Of a stretch of 64,000 nt of DNA, positions 16,755 through 25,672 are shown one piece after another. The DNA comes from Streptomyces durocortorensis (GTDB lineage: Bacteria; Actinomycetota; Actinomycetes; Streptomycetales; Streptomycetaceae). The notes beneath the pieces are model-generated. The model was given only the letters and a program-made list of their open reading frames with translations. It made no database searches and was not told the DNA's origin. A program made the position numbers and the translations under genes. Position 1 is the first letter of the stretch. Each line of letters opens with the position of its first letter. The DNA is taken from assembly GCF_031760065.1 (NCBI RefSeq), contig NZ_CP134500.1:2046001-2110000 (forward strand). The letters are read 5' to 3'.

Positions 16755-18254
16755 TTACACATCTTCCTGACGGTCCAGCACCGAGGCCAGCGCCTGCTCG
16801 AACCCGGAGGACTCGGAGGCACCCGCGGTCGGGTCCTGCTGCCGTACGTCGATGACGTGACCGGTCAGCGCGGAGAGCAGGACGTCCAGCGAGGTCCGCG
16901 CCACGGCCTCCGAGGAGAGCAGCGACCCCTCGGGCTCCTGGCCGAACGCCTTGGTACGCATGGGGGTCGCGGTGCGCTCCGGGTTCACGCAGTTGACCCG
17001 GATGCCCTCGCCCGCCCACTCGTCGGCGAGCGCCTGGGTGAGGTTGACCATGGCGGCCTTGGTCGAGGAGTACAGGCTGTACTCGGCGCGGCCGCGGGTG
17101 TAGCTGCTGGAGGTGTAGAGCAGCAACTGCCCCTGGGTCTCGGCGAGATACTTGTACGAGGCACGGGCGATCTGGACGGGCGCCAGGTAGTTGACGTTCA
17201 GCGCCTCCTGGATCGTCGTGTTGTCGGTCTCGGCCAGCCTGCCGATCCGCAGCACGCCCGCGGTGTTGATGACGTAGTCGATACGTCCGGTCTCGCCGTA
17301 CGCCTTGGAGAGCGCGTCGTCCACGTGCTCCGGGTTCTCCACGTGCGTACCGGTGGTGGAGCGGCCCAGGGCGTACACCTTCGCGCCGTAGCTCTCGGCC
17401 AGGGCCGCGATGTCGGCGCCGATGCCGTACGAACCGCCGAAGACGACGAGGGTCTTGCCGGTGAGGAGCTCCCGGTAGGCGGCCCTGTCGGCCTGGCGCG
17501 GGGCGGCGGTGGAGGCCAGCTGGAAGAGCTTGTCCGTGATGAAGACGTCGACCGGCTGGGTCACCTTCATGTTGTACTCGTCGCCCGCGACCACGTAGAT
17601 CGGCACGTCGGGGAGGTACTTGAGGACCACCGAACAGTCGTCGGTGGCCTGGAAGTTGGGGTCCCCCGCCGCAACCTCGTACGCCTTGCGGATGGTCGAG
17701 AGCTTGAAGGCCTGCGGCGTCTGGCCGCGGCGCAGCCGGGAGCGGTCGGGCACGTCGGTGATGAACTCGCCGTCCTCACCGTGCGTACGGGTCACGATGA
17801 TCGTGTCCGCGGACGGGATGGCGACGTCGACGGCCTGGTAGCGCTCCAGCGCGTCGACGCAGTCCTTGATCACACGCTGTGACAGCAGGGGGCGAACCGC
17901 ATCATGGAAGAGGACGTTGCGGTCCTCGCCCTCGGCGAGGCCCTCGCCGAGGGCCGCGATGGCGCGCTCGGTGGTCTCGTTGCGGGTGGTGCCGCCCTCG
18001 ATGATCCGGGTGACCTTGGACAGTCCGGCCTTGGCGACGATCTTCTCGACGTCGGACACGAATCCGGGCGCCATCAGCACGATGACGTCGTCGATGTCCT
18101 CGGCGTTCTCGAAGATCGTCAGCGTGTGCTCGATGACGGCCTTGCCGGCGATCTTCAGCAGCTGCTTGGGGATCGACAGGCCCACGCGCTGTCCGGTACC
18201 ACCGGCGAGCACGACCGCTGTGGTCCGGGGCTTGGCTTCGTGCGGCACAGACAC
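16755..18254 (-). CDS. Bifunctional ribitol-5-phosphate cytidylyltransferase / ribulose-5-phosphate reductase (Bcs1-type)
   Basis: 499 residues in two fused enzymes. Residues 10-240 are an IspD/TarI-type cytidylyltransferase: VVLAGGTGQRVGLSIPKQLL, FHDAVRPLLS, RGQTPQAFK and TDDCSVV. Residues 255-480 are a short-chain dehydrogenase: nucleotide loop GGSYGIG, NTAGVL, catalytic YSSTK after TSSSYTRGR. This order matches Haemophilus influenzae Bcs1, which reduces ribulose-5-phosphate and makes CDP-ribitol; I infer the same reaction here. A true IspD would lack the reductase half. Start GTG 18254 is preceded by GTAGG at six bases. The gene leads the glycopolymer cluster and implies a ribitol-containing wall polymer. 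Confidence 0.85.
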   Translation of the reverse strand: MSVPHEAKPRTTAVVLAGGTGQRVGLSIPKQLLKIAGKAVIEHTLTIFENAEDIDDVIVLMAPGFVSDVEKIVAKAGLSKVTRIIEGGTTRNETTERAIAALGEGLAEGEDRNVLFHDAVRPLLSQRVIKDCVDALERYQAVDVAIPSADTIIVTRTHGEDGEFITDVPDRSRLRRGQTPQAFKLSTIRKAYEVAAGDPNFQATDDCSVVLKYLPDVPIYVVAGDEYNMKVTQPVDVFITDKLFQLASTAAPRQADRAAYRELLTGKTLVVFGGSYGIGADIAALAESYGAKVYALGRSTTGTHVENPEHVDDALSKAYGETGRIDYVINTAGVLRIGRLAETDNTTIQEALNVNYLAPVQIARASYKYLAETQGQLLLYTSSSYTRGRAEYSLYSSTKAAMVNLTQALADEWAGEGIRVNCVNPERTATPMRTKAFGQEPEGSLLSSEAVARTSLDVLLSALTGHVIDVRQQDPTAGASESSGFEQALASVLDRQEDV

Positions 18255-18670
18255 AGACGACCTACCTTGCTATGACGGGGGAACAGTGTGATGGTCGCAC
18301 TCTCCGTGACCGTCTCGCAAGGTGGACGTCGTCCGCCGCTAGGCCTGCGGAAACCCGCAGTTCACCATCTGGCCAGGGAGGTTGGGCGCCGCCGGGTCGG
18401 CACGCGGGGTGACCGAATCCACAGACTTGTTGCGTAATCCGCACATCTGAAGCACGCGCACCCGGCGTGACCGGCGGGAACCGTCCGGCACCCGGGCCCG
18501 AGGCTACCGGACGGCCCGCCTCCGCAAGGACGGGCCGTGGGGGTGGCGCCGCCGGCAGCTGGGGGCCCGGGAGCCGGGATGCCGTACGGCGGGGCTCGGA
18601 GGGTTCTTCGGCGGGCGGGCCCGGAATGCTCCCAGACCGGAGGGCCGGGAAGGCCCTCCGGCACGCGGGC
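18255..18670. other. Intergenic region, 416 bp
   Basis: No convincing gene. It holds the promoter of the cytidylyltransferase-reductase gene at its left end and the obg terminator at its right end. A second weak dyad (ACGGCCCG 18511-18518 with CGGGCCGT 18531-18538) is also present. Confidence 0.55.
18637..18661 (-). terminator. obg terminator hairpin
   Basis: Perfect 10-bp stem (18637-18646 and 18652-18661) with a 5-nt loop, 10 bp beyond the obg stop codon. Confidence 0.75.
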
Positions 18671-20107
18671 CTAGAAGGGGTCAAACTCGTCGTATTCCTT
18701 CTGCGCGTCGTCGCGCTCGGCCTCCCGGTCCCGGCGGCGCTGCGCCGCCGGGCGCGGGGCCTCCAGGCGGTGGTCCTCGCCGCGGCGGCCCAGCATCTCG
18801 GCACCGGCCATCACGGTCGGCTCCCAGTCGAAGACGACCGCGTTCTCCTCGGGGCCGATGGCGACGCCGTCGCCCGCCCGGGCGCCCGCCTTCATCAGGG
18901 CCTCCTCGACCCCGAGGCGGTTGAGCCGGTCCGCGAGGTAGCCGACGGCCTCGTCGTTGTTGAAGTCGGTCTGCCGCACCCAGCGCTCGGGCTTCTCGCC
19001 GCGCACCCGGTAGAGGTCCTGGTCCTCCGCGGTGACCGTGAAGCCGGTGTCGTCGACGGCCTTGGGGCGGATGACGATGCGGGTCGCCTCCTCCTTCGGC
19101 TTGGCGGCACGCGCCTCGGCGATGATCCCGGCGAGGGCGTAGCTGAGCTCGTTGAGGCCCTTGTGCGCGATGGCGGAGACCTCGAAGACGCGGTAGCCGC
19201 GGGCCTCCAGGTCGGGGCGGATCATGTCGGCCAGGTCCTGGCCGTCGGGGATGTCGACCTTGTTGAGGGCGACGATGCGGGGCCGGTTCTCCAGGCCGCC
19301 GTACAGCCGCAGCTCCTCCTCGATCATGTCGAGGTCGGAGACGGGGTCGCGGTCGGACTCCAGGGTCGCGGTGTCCAGGACGTGCACGAGCACCGAGCAG
19401 CGCTCGACGTGGCGCAGGAACTCCAGGCCGAGGCCCTTGCCCTGGCTGGCGCCGGGGATGAGCCCGGGGACGTCGGCGATGGTGTAGACGGTCGAGCCGG
19501 CGGTGACGACTCCGAGGTTCGGTACGAGGGTGGTGAAGGGGTAGTCCGCGATCTTCGGCTTGGCCGCGGAGAGCACCGAGATCAGCGATGACTTGCCCGC
19601 GCTCGGGTAGCCGACGAGGGCCACGTCGGCGACGGTCTTGAGCTCCAGGACGATGTCCCGGCTCTCCCCCGGCTCACCGAGCAGCGCGAAACCGGGCGCC
19701 TTGCGGCGGGCGGAGGCCAGCGCCGCGTTGCCGAGGCCGCCGCGGCCGCCCTGACCGGCGACGAAGGTGGTGCCCTGGCCGACGAGGTCGGCGAGCACGT
19801 TCCCGGCCTTGTCGAGGACCACGGTGCCGTCGGGCACGGGCAGGACGAGGTCCTGGCCGTCCTTGCCGGAACGGTTGTCGCCGGCGCCCGGCTGGCCGTT
19901 GGTGGCCTTGCGGTGGGGGCTGTGGTGGTAGTCCAGCAGCGTGGTCACGGACTGCTCGACGACGAGGATCACATCGCCGCCGCGTCCGCCGTTGCCCCCG
20001 TCGGGGCCGCCCAGCGGCTTGAACTTCTCACGGTGTACGGAGGCGCAGCCGTGGCCTCCGTTACCCGCGGCGGCATGCAGCTCGACGCGGTCCACGAAGG
20101 TGGTCAT
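18671..20107 (-). CDS. obg: GTPase Obg (CgtA)
   Basis: 478 residues from ATG 20107, with GGAGG nine bases upstream. Essential GTPase involved in 50S ribosome assembly and, in Streptomyces, in the onset of aerial growth. The Gly-rich Obg fold occupies residues 1-158 ([33 protein letters not shown]), the G domain about 160-330 (P-loop GYPSAGKSS, switch [13 protein letters not shown] as LNKVDIP) and a C-terminal OCT domain about 350-435. An acidic/Arg-rich tail follows. It ends the rplU-rpmA-obg unit, the usual bacterial arrangement; an intergenic hairpin separates it from rpmA. Confidence 0.97.
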   Translation of the reverse strand: MTTFVDRVELHAAAGNGGHGCASVHREKFKPLGGPDGGNGGRGGDVILVVEQSVTTLLDYHHSPHRKATNGQPGAGDNRSGKDGQDLVLPVPDGTVVLDKAGNVLADLVGQGTTFVAGQGGRGGLGNAALASARRKAPGFALLGEPGESRDIVLELKTVADVALVGYPSAGKSSLISVLSAAKPKIADYPFTTLVPNLGVVTAGSTVYTIADVPGLIPGASQGKGLGLEFLRHVERCSVLVHVLDTATLESDRDPVSDLDMIEEELRLYGGLENRPRIVALNKVDIPDGQDLADMIRPDLEARGYRVFEVSAIAHKGLNELSYALAGIIAEARAAKPKEEATRIVIRPKAVDDTGFTVTAEDQDLYRVRGEKPERWVRQTDFNNDEAVGYLADRLNRLGVEEALMKAGARAGDGVAIGPEENAVVFDWEPTVMAGAEMLGRRGEDHRLEAPRPAAQRRRDREAERDDAQKEYDEFDPF

Positions 20108-20162
20108 GGTTGGTGCCTCCAGGTACAGCAGGAAAATACGGGATTGTCTCTGTCGTAACACG

Positions 20163-20225
20163 CCGAGGGCGGACCCGCTTCCCCGTTCGCCGGGAAAGCT
20201 GAGATCCGCCCTCGGAAGGTGCTGT
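20163..20225 (-). terminator. rpmA-obg intercistronic hairpin
   Basis: Arms CCGAGGGCGGA (20163-20173) and TCCGCCCTCGG (20215-20225) pair perfectly over 11 bp; the 41-nt loop can form an inner TTCCC/GGGAA stem. It probably terminates or attenuates ribosomal-protein transcription before obg. Confidence 0.65.
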
Positions 20226-20252
20226 GTGTCGTTCTGCGCGCGTCGAAAGAAC

Positions 20253-20510
20253 TCAGACGGCGAGCGGAACGATGTTCACGACCTTGCGGCCACGGTGCGT
20301 ACCGAACTCCACCGCACCGGCGGTCAGCGCGAACAGCGTGTCGTCGCCGCCACGGCCGACGCCCGCGCCGGGGTGGAAGTGGGTGCCGCGCTGGCGGACC
20401 AGGATCTCACCGGCGTTGACGGCCTGACCGCCGAAGCGCTTCACGCCGAGCCGCTGAGCATTGGAATCGCGCCCGTTCCGAGTGGACGATGCGCCCTTCT
20501 TGTGTGCCAT
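20253..20510 (-). CDS. rpmA: 50S ribosomal protein L27
   Basis: 85 residues starting [20 protein letters not shown] and containing [20 protein letters not shown] and [20 protein letters not shown], the conserved L27 sequence. L27 lies at the peptidyl-transferase region of the 50S subunit. The gene is 14 bp downstream of rplU, so they are co-transcribed. Confidence 0.98.
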   Translation of the reverse strand: MAHKKGASSTRNGRDSNAQRLGVKRFGGQAVNAGEILVRQRGTHFHPGAGVGRGGDDTLFALTAGAVEFGTHRGRKVVNIVPLAV

Positions 20511-20524
20511 GTGTTCTCAGTCCC

Positions 20525-20845
20525 TTACTTCGCAGCCGCGGGGATACCGGTGACCTTGATCGCCGTGTACTGCTGGCGGTGACCCTGGCGACGGCGGTAG
20601 CCGGTCTTGTTCTTGTAGCGAAGGATGTCGATCTTCGCGCCCTTGTGGTGGTCCACGATCTCGGCCTGGACCTTGATCCCGGCCAGCACCCACGGGTCGC
20701 TGGTCACGGCGTCGCCGTCGACAACGAGCAGGGTCGAGAGCTCGACCGTGTCGCCAACCTTGGCAGTGGAAATCTTGTCAACCTCAACGATGTCGCCGAC
20801 AGCAACCTTGTGCTGGCGACCACCGCTGCGCACGATGGCGTACAC
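20525..20845 (-). CDS. rplU: 50S ribosomal protein L21
   Basis: 106 residues from a GTG at 20845 with a GAGAGAGA ribosome site. The sequence [20 protein letters not shown], then [17 protein letters not shown], and the C-terminal [20 protein letters not shown] is diagnostic of L21. L21 binds 23S rRNA domain regions near L20. First gene of the rplU-rpmA-obg unit; its leader has a GC palindrome. Confidence 0.98.
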   Translation of the reverse strand: MYAIVRSGGRQHKVAVGDIVEVDKISTAKVGDTVELSTLLVVDGDAVTSDPWVLAGIKVQAEIVDHHKGAKIDILRYKNKTGYRRRQGHRQQYTAIKVTGIPAAAK

Positions 20846-20893
20846 GCGGATCTCTCTCTCGCTCGGAACGGATCCCCTGATGCCAGCCGCTCG

Positions 20894-20911
20894 CACGGGC
20901 CGGGGCCCGTG
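20894..20911 (-). promoter_or_regulatory. rplU: Palindromic hairpin in the rplU leader
   Basis: CACGGGCC and GGCCCGTG form an 8-bp dyad with a 2-nt centre, about 50 bp upstream of the rplU start. Ribosomal protein leaders often fold to allow autoregulation; this is a candidate, not a match to a known L21 leader that I can confirm. Confidence 0.4.
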
Positions 20912-21110
20912 TCGATCCGGAAGGATGAGCGGCCTCTCCTGGCGGACGGCGCGAACACCGACCGTTACCGGGAGGGATGTGCTCAGGGGTAGGTGCGTAC
21001 GGAAACACACCGAGGGTCAAGGTTACGGGGCGGGGTGACGGGGGTCAAACCGGGTCCGACCGCCGCCTTGGAGGCCTTGGACGTCCCGGATGCCCGATGG
21101 GGCTTCACGC

Positions 21111-21566
21111 TCAGGGCAGACCCTCGCCCGGGTCCACGTGTTCCGCCTCCTCGCCCTCGGGGTCAAGGGGGTCCGCACCGGTCAGGGCGAGGATCAGGTA
21201 GGCACCGCAGGGCGGGCCCTCACCCTCGCCCCGCACGTTCAGCACCCCGCCGACGCCGTCCTCGTCGGCCACGAACCCCGCCGGGTCCAGGCCGAGCCTC
21301 CGGGCCAGCGTGCCCACCGAGGCGAGCAGCCGGTCCGGCGCGGCCCCGTCGCCCGCGGCCCCGCCTTCCGGGAGGGGGTGCACCACGAGGAGGTCGGCCA
21401 GGAAGCCCCCGCGCAGCCCGTCCGGGTGGGCCGCCTCTACCGCCACCGATACCGGCTGGAGCTCGGAGATCAGCGGCAGCCAGGTGCGCAGCGCTTCCTC
21501 GACTGTGCGCACGCGTTCCAGGTTGAGCCGGACGCGGCAAACCACTTCGCCGGGAGAGAACCGCAT
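21111..21566 (-). CDS. Hypothetical protein, 151 residues
   Basis: From ATG 21566: MRFSPGEVVCRVRLNLERVR, then VEEALRTWLPLISELQPVSV, a hydrophobic/Gly-rich middle (GGFLADLLVVHPL) and an acidic end. Composition and secondary-structure alternation look protein-like, but I recognise no family. It sits alone between the divergent rplU promoter and the large plus-strand ALF-repeat gene. The ribosome site is poorly placed (AAGGAGAAGGGG is 14 bases from ATG), so the start is uncertain. It could be a real small gene of the accessory block or a chance frame. Confidence 0.5.
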   Translation of the reverse strand: MRFSPGEVVCRVRLNLERVRTVEEALRTWLPLISELQPVSVAVEAAHPDGLRGGFLADLLVVHPLPEGGAAGDGAAPDRLLASVGTLARRLGLDPAGFVADEDGVGGVLNVRGEGEGPPCGAYLILALTGADPLDPEGEEAEHVDPGEGLP

Positions 21567-21799
21567 CAGCGCGACACGTACCCCTTCTCCTTCGGGTCGC
21601 CGGGGCCCGTACCGCCCCGGCCGCGATCCCCATTGTGGCTTTGCGGAGAAGGTTTTGACGAACCATGAACGATTGTGCTGAGGCAGGTAATGTTCCCGTG
21701 GAATCACAGGACACGCCGCGTTTCCCTCCAACACCACAAGTAACAGGCGCAGTTGGGGGATGCGTGCAGTTCTGTACCGACGTATCCCGAACGGGAAGG

Positions 21800-24700
21800 A
21801 TGCACGTCTTGTCGCCTTCGTTGTGGAGCAGACGCCGGATACTCGCCACCGTCGCCGGAGCCGCGGCGGTCCCCGCCCTGCCATCGATCCTCACGCTCAG
21901 CGCCTCCCCCGCCCACGCGGCTCCGACCGCGCCCGGTGATCCGGAGAACGGCCTCCCCGCCACCGATCAGGGCAAGGCCGTCTGGGCCTACAAGACCGGC
22001 GGGCGCGCTGTTCGTGAGGGGGCAGCGGCCGCGCTCGTCGGCACGCCGGCCGCGCTGACCGCCTTCCTCACCACCGAACTGCCCGCCGCTCGCGCGGAGG
22101 ACAACCGCTTCGCCATCCTGACCAGCCTCTCCGAGGCGGGCCGGTCCGTGACGGACAGCGCGAACGCGGCGCTGTCCGGCGGGGACGAGGCGATCGCCGA
22201 GTTCCTGAGCGACGGCTTCGTCGCACCGGTCAAGGAAGACCTGCGGGTCGCGGTGTTCTCCGCCCTCAACAACGGTGGCACCGCGGTGAAGCGCGAAGCC
22301 TCCAAGGCCCTGGACGCCAACACCGAGGAAGCGTTCGAGACCTTCCTGAGGACGACCCAGTACACGGCGCAGGAGGAGGACGACCGGGTAGCGGTCTTCA
22401 CCATCCTCAGCACCGCGTCGCCCGAGGTGAAGAAGTACGCGCAGCGCGCCCTGGAGGACGGGTCCCCCGAGGCGATCCGCCTCTTCCTCTCCTCCGGCCA
22501 GCACATCGCCCGTGCCCGCGACGAGGAAGCCGCCACGATCGAGCAGCTCGTCGCGATCGTGGAGCGCGAGGGCAAGCGCGCCAAGCAGACGACGGACAAG
22601 GCCGTCGCCTACTCCGAGCGCGCCAAGGAGGCCGCCGAGAAGGCCAAGACCGCCGCCCTGAAGGCGGCGGAGGAAGCCAAGGCCGCCCAGCAGGACGTCC
22701 GCAAGTCGGCCAGAGCCGCGAACAACGCCGCGAGCGCCGCGCGCGGGGCCGCGTCCGCCGCCAATACGGCCATCGCCGCCTCGCGTACGGCCCAGGCCGC
22801 CTCCAGCCGCGCCGCCCAGGCCGCACAGGCCGCGGCCGCTGCCGCCGCCTCGGCCGGAAACGCCGCGGCCCGCGCCTACAACGCCGCGATCGCCGCGTCC
22901 AAGGACGCCTCGAAGGCCTCCGCGGCACGGTCGGCCGCCGTGGGCGCCCGGAACGCCGCCGCCCGTGCCCGTACCGCGGCCAAGGCCGCCGACCACGCCG
23001 CCACCGCCTCCAGCCAGGCGTCGGCCGCCGGATCGGCCGCCGCGAGCGCCGCCCGCAACGCCGCCGCGGCCGCCAACGCCTCGGCCGACGCCGCCGCTTC
23101 CGCGGGCGCCGCGCAGTCCCAGGCCGCCAAGGCCCGCCAGGCCGCGGCCGAGGCCAACGCCGCAGCCGCCCGGGCGACCCGCGCCGCGGGCACCGCTCAG
23201 GCCCTGGCGAACCGCGCCGCCGCAGCCGCCCGGGTGGCCCGCGACGCGGCCAACAGCGCCGCCGCCCACGCCGACAAGGCAGCAGCCGCGGCGGAGGAGG
23301 CTGCTGCCAACGCGGGCAAGGCGATCGAGTACGCCAAGCGCTCCACCCAGTACGGCAAGCAGGCGGTCGAGGCGGCCAACACCGCGGCCGACGCCGTCAA
23401 GGAAGCCCAGGAGGTCGAGGCGGCGGCCCGGAAGGCGGAGACCGACCGGATCGCCGAGGAGACCGAGCTCGGCATCCTGGAGGCCCGGGTGCGGGCGGAG
23501 GCCGAGATCGCGGACGCCGAACGGGTGGAGAAGCAGCTCACCCAGGCGGCCCAGACCTCGGACGAGATCAAGGGGCTCATTTCCACCGCCGAGGCGGCGC
23601 TGGCGGCCGGGAACACCGCGTCCGCCGTTACGGTCGGCCGCAAGGCCGCCGTACGGCTCCTCGACTCCAGCGGCACCTGGACCCGGGGGGCCGCCGAGTT
23701 CGCCCTGGCCGGTTCCGACCACGACGTGGCCAACTGGATCGACGCCGACCGCCTGCTCGCCCAGCAGCAGGACGACCGGGAGAACGTTCTCGCGCTGGCT
23801 CAGGCCTCGACCGCCGGGGTCGCCGAGGGTGCCGAGCGGGCGCTGGCGGACAGCGACCCGAACGCGGCCACCGCCTTCCTGGAGTCCGGGGCCATCGAAG
23901 CGGCGGCCGTGGAGAACCGGGTCATGGTGTTCAAGATCCTCGCCCAGGACCCGGGCCGGGCCGTCAAGGCGAAGGCCCAGGCGGCACTGGACGCCGGAAC
24001 GCCCCAGGCGCTCCACCACTTCCTCACCGTCGAGCTCACGGCGGCGACGAAGGAGGACGACCAGGTCGAGATATTCCGCCTCCTGGAGACCGGCGGCCCC
24101 TACATGCGTTCGGCCGCGCAGATCGTCCTGGAGGGCTCCGCGCGGATGCGGCGCGCCTTCGTCGTCCGCGACAAGTTCAACATCGCCCGCCTCGACCACG
24201 ACCACGCCACCCACGTCTCCGCGATCCGGGCGACCCTCGCACATGCGGCGAAGGTCGCGGCGAAGGCCCTGGAGGACGCGGCCCGGGCCTCCAAGGCGGC
24301 CGCGGACGCCCGGAAGGCCGCCAAGGAGGCGGCCGAGTGGGCGGCCAAGGCCGACGACTACGCCCAGGACGCCGCGAACTCCGCCACCCAGGCCAGGGCG
24401 AACGCGGATGCCGCCGACAAGTCCGCGGCGTCCGCTGCCCAGTCGGCCAAGGCCGCGAGCGCCGCCGCGCTGACCGCGCGGGGTGCGGCGCGTTCGGCGA
24501 ACTACTCGATGCGCCGGGCCTCGGCCTCCGCCAAGCAGGCTGTGGCGTACGCGGTGGACGCCCAGGCCTCAGCCGCCCGGGCGGCGGCCTCCGCCCAGCA
24601 GGCCGGCCAGGACGCGCGGGCCGCCGCTGCGGCGGCCAGCCAGGCCCGCGCGATCGCCGCGCAGAAGCGGCGGGCCGAGGCGGCAGCGGCGGCGAAGAAG

Positions 24701-25177
24701 GCCGCCGAGGAGGCGAAGAAGCACCAGGAGAACGGCACCAACCCCTCGGACAAGCCGGAGAACGACGACACCGGCGACACCAAATGGCTCGGCCTGTGGC
24801 CCGAGGACATGAAGGACCCCAAGGACTGGGCGGCGGCCACCGGCCACTGGAGCACCGTCTTCGGCACGGCCTCGGTCGTGCTCGGCGTGGCGGCCCTGTT
24901 CCCGACGCCCGCCTCGCCGGTCCTCGGCGGGCTGGCCTTCGGGGCCGGTCTCATCTCCTGGGGCCTGCAGGGTGTCAGCGCGGGCCTGAGCGGCTGGGGC
25001 TACGGCTGGGACAGCAGCCAGTTCCACCAGGCTCTCGGGCTGTTCGTGGTCGGCGGCGTCTTCTTCGGCAAGGGACGGCTGTTCAGCAAGTTCGGTGTGG
25101 CGGAGGAGATCGGCGCGAAGGTCTCCGGCGTCGTGAGCGACGCGGCGACCACGGTCGTCGGCTGGCTCACCTGGTAG
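21800..25177 (+). CDS. Large exported ALF-repeat, Ala-rich coiled-coil protein
   Basis: About 1,125 residues. The start is uncertain: ATG 21800 abuts its GGGAAGG, so TTG 21809 may be used. The N-terminus has SRRRIL and a hydrophobic stretch ending SPAHA, a Tat-type signal. Residues about 63-250 hold four ALF-type repeats (for example AIAEFLSDGFVAPVKEDLRV), 253-566 an Ala-rich coil of AA(R/K)-type heptads, 590-810 four more ALF repeats, 813-973 a second Ala-rich coil, and 993-1125 a hydrophobic Gly-rich region (VFGTASVVLGVAALF, GGLAFGAGLISWGLQG, ALGLFVVGGVFFG). The architecture looks internally duplicated. ALF repeats have no known catalytic role. A membrane-active C-terminus is inference. A four-helix membrane gene follows after 15 bp. 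Confidence 0.8.
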   Translation: MHVLSPSLWSRRRILATVAGAAAVPALPSILTLSASPAHAAPTAPGDPENGLPATDQGKAVWAYKTGGRAVREGAAAALVGTPAALTAFLTTELPAARAEDNRFAILTSLSEAGRSVTDSANAALSGGDEAIAEFLSDGFVAPVKEDLRVAVFSALNNGGTAVKREASKALDANTEEAFETFLRTTQYTAQEEDDRVAVFTILSTASPEVKKYAQRALEDGSPEAIRLFLSSGQHIARARDEEAATIEQLVAIVEREGKRAKQTTDKAVAYSERAKEAAEKAKTAALKAAEEAKAAQQDVRKSARAANNAASAARGAASAANTAIAASRTAQAASSRAAQAAQAAAAAAASAGNAAARAYNAAIAASKDASKASAARSAAVGARNAAARARTAAKAADHAATASSQASAAGSAAASAARNAAAAANASADAAASAGAAQSQAAKARQAAAEANAAAARATRAAGTAQALANRAAAAARVARDAANSAAAHADKAAAAAEEAAANAGKAIEYAKRSTQYGKQAVEAANTAADAVKEAQEVEAAARKAETDRIAEETELGILEARVRAEAEIADAERVEKQLTQAAQTSDEIKGLISTAEAALAAGNTASAVTVGRKAAVRLLDSSGTWTRGAAEFALAGSDHDVANWIDADRLLAQQQDDRENVLALAQASTAGVAEGAERALADSDPNAATAFLESGAIEAAAVENRVMVFKILAQDPGRAVKAKAQAALDAGTPQALHHFLTVELTAATKEDDQVEIFRLLETGGPYMRSAAQIVLEGSARMRRAFVVRDKFNIARLDHDHATHVSAIRATLAHAAKVAAKALEDAARASKAAADARKAAKEAAEWAAKADDYAQDAANSATQARANADAADKSAASAAQSAKAASAAALTARGAARSANYSMRRASASAKQAVAYAVDAQASAARAAASAQQAGQDARAAAAAASQARAIAAQKRRAEAAAAAKKAAEEAKKHQENGTNPSDKPENDDTGDTKWLGLWPEDMKDPKDWAAATGHWSTVFGTASVVLGVAALFPTPASPVLGGLAFGAGLISWGLQGVSAGLSGWGYGWDSSQFHQALGLFVVGGVFFGKGRLFSKFGVAEEIGAKVSGVVSDAATTVVGWLTW

Positions 25178-25192
25178 GCGACGGGAAGCCCC

Positions 25193-25570
25193 TTGCTCAC
25201 CTCTTCGTTCTCCACCACGCACTGGTGGATCGCCGCTGCCGTCTCCGGCATCGCCCTCGCCGTGGCGGCCCAGTTCCTGGCCGCCACGGCGAAGGGCCGC
25301 GTACTCACCGCCCTGCTGCCGATGGCGGGAGCCGCGTCCGTGGTCGTGGACTCGGCCGTGCGCGACTACGAGGGGAACACCCCGCTGGCGCTGTACACGG
25401 CCACCATGCTGGGTCTGACCCTCTGCCGGATCATTTTCGCCGGCTATCTCCGGAGGCAGCGCGAAGTGGTGCGTTCGGGGCAGCAGATGGAACCGCTCAC
25501 GGGGAAGCAGACCGCGCTCTTCTTCCTCACCTTCACAGCCGTCGTGACGGCGATGGCGGTCGTGCTGTGA
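25193..25570 (+). CDS. Four-helix membrane protein (possible partner or immunity of ALF protein)
   Basis: 125 residues from a TTG at 25193, chosen because CGGGAAG lies four bases upstream of it and the gene starts only 15 bp after the ALF-repeat stop. Four hydrophobic segments are visible: about residues 11-30 (WWIAAAVSGIALAVAAQFLA), 36-53, 62-84 (LYTATMLGLTLCRIIFAGYL) and 104-125. Loops are short and there is no enzyme motif. Tight linkage and size recall the small membrane immunity proteins of pore-forming bacteriocins, but no sequence match is claimed. Confidence 0.75.
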   Translation: MLTSSFSTTHWWIAAAVSGIALAVAAQFLAATAKGRVLTALLPMAGAASVVVDSAVRDYEGNTPLALYTATMLGLTLCRIIFAGYLRRQREVVRSGQQMEPLTGKQTALFFLTFTAVVTAMAVVL

Positions 25571-25618
25571 AAAACCCCTGAGCATTCCCCGCCACCCATT
25601 CGCCACCGACCATTCGCC

Positions 25619-25659
25619 GCTTCCCGCTTCCCGCTTCCCGCTTCCCGCTTCCCGCTTCC
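25619..25659 (+). repeat. Heptanucleotide tandem repeat (GCTTCCC)5.9
   Basis: Five full and one partial copy of GCTTCCC lie in the 102-bp gap between two membrane-protein genes and end at the ribosome site (GAAAGGAG) of the second. The unit GCTTCCCG is complementary to CGGGAAGC at the ribosome site of the upstream TTG-start gene (25182-25189). Confidence 0.95.
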
Positions 25660-25672
25660 GAAAGGAGCTCTC

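Noticed and set aside
21704..24244. Open frame of 846 codons on the minus strand opposite the ALF-repeat gene
   Set aside because: Gly/Arg/Leu-rich antisense of Ala-rich coil codons; the plus-strand frame has signal peptide and repeats.
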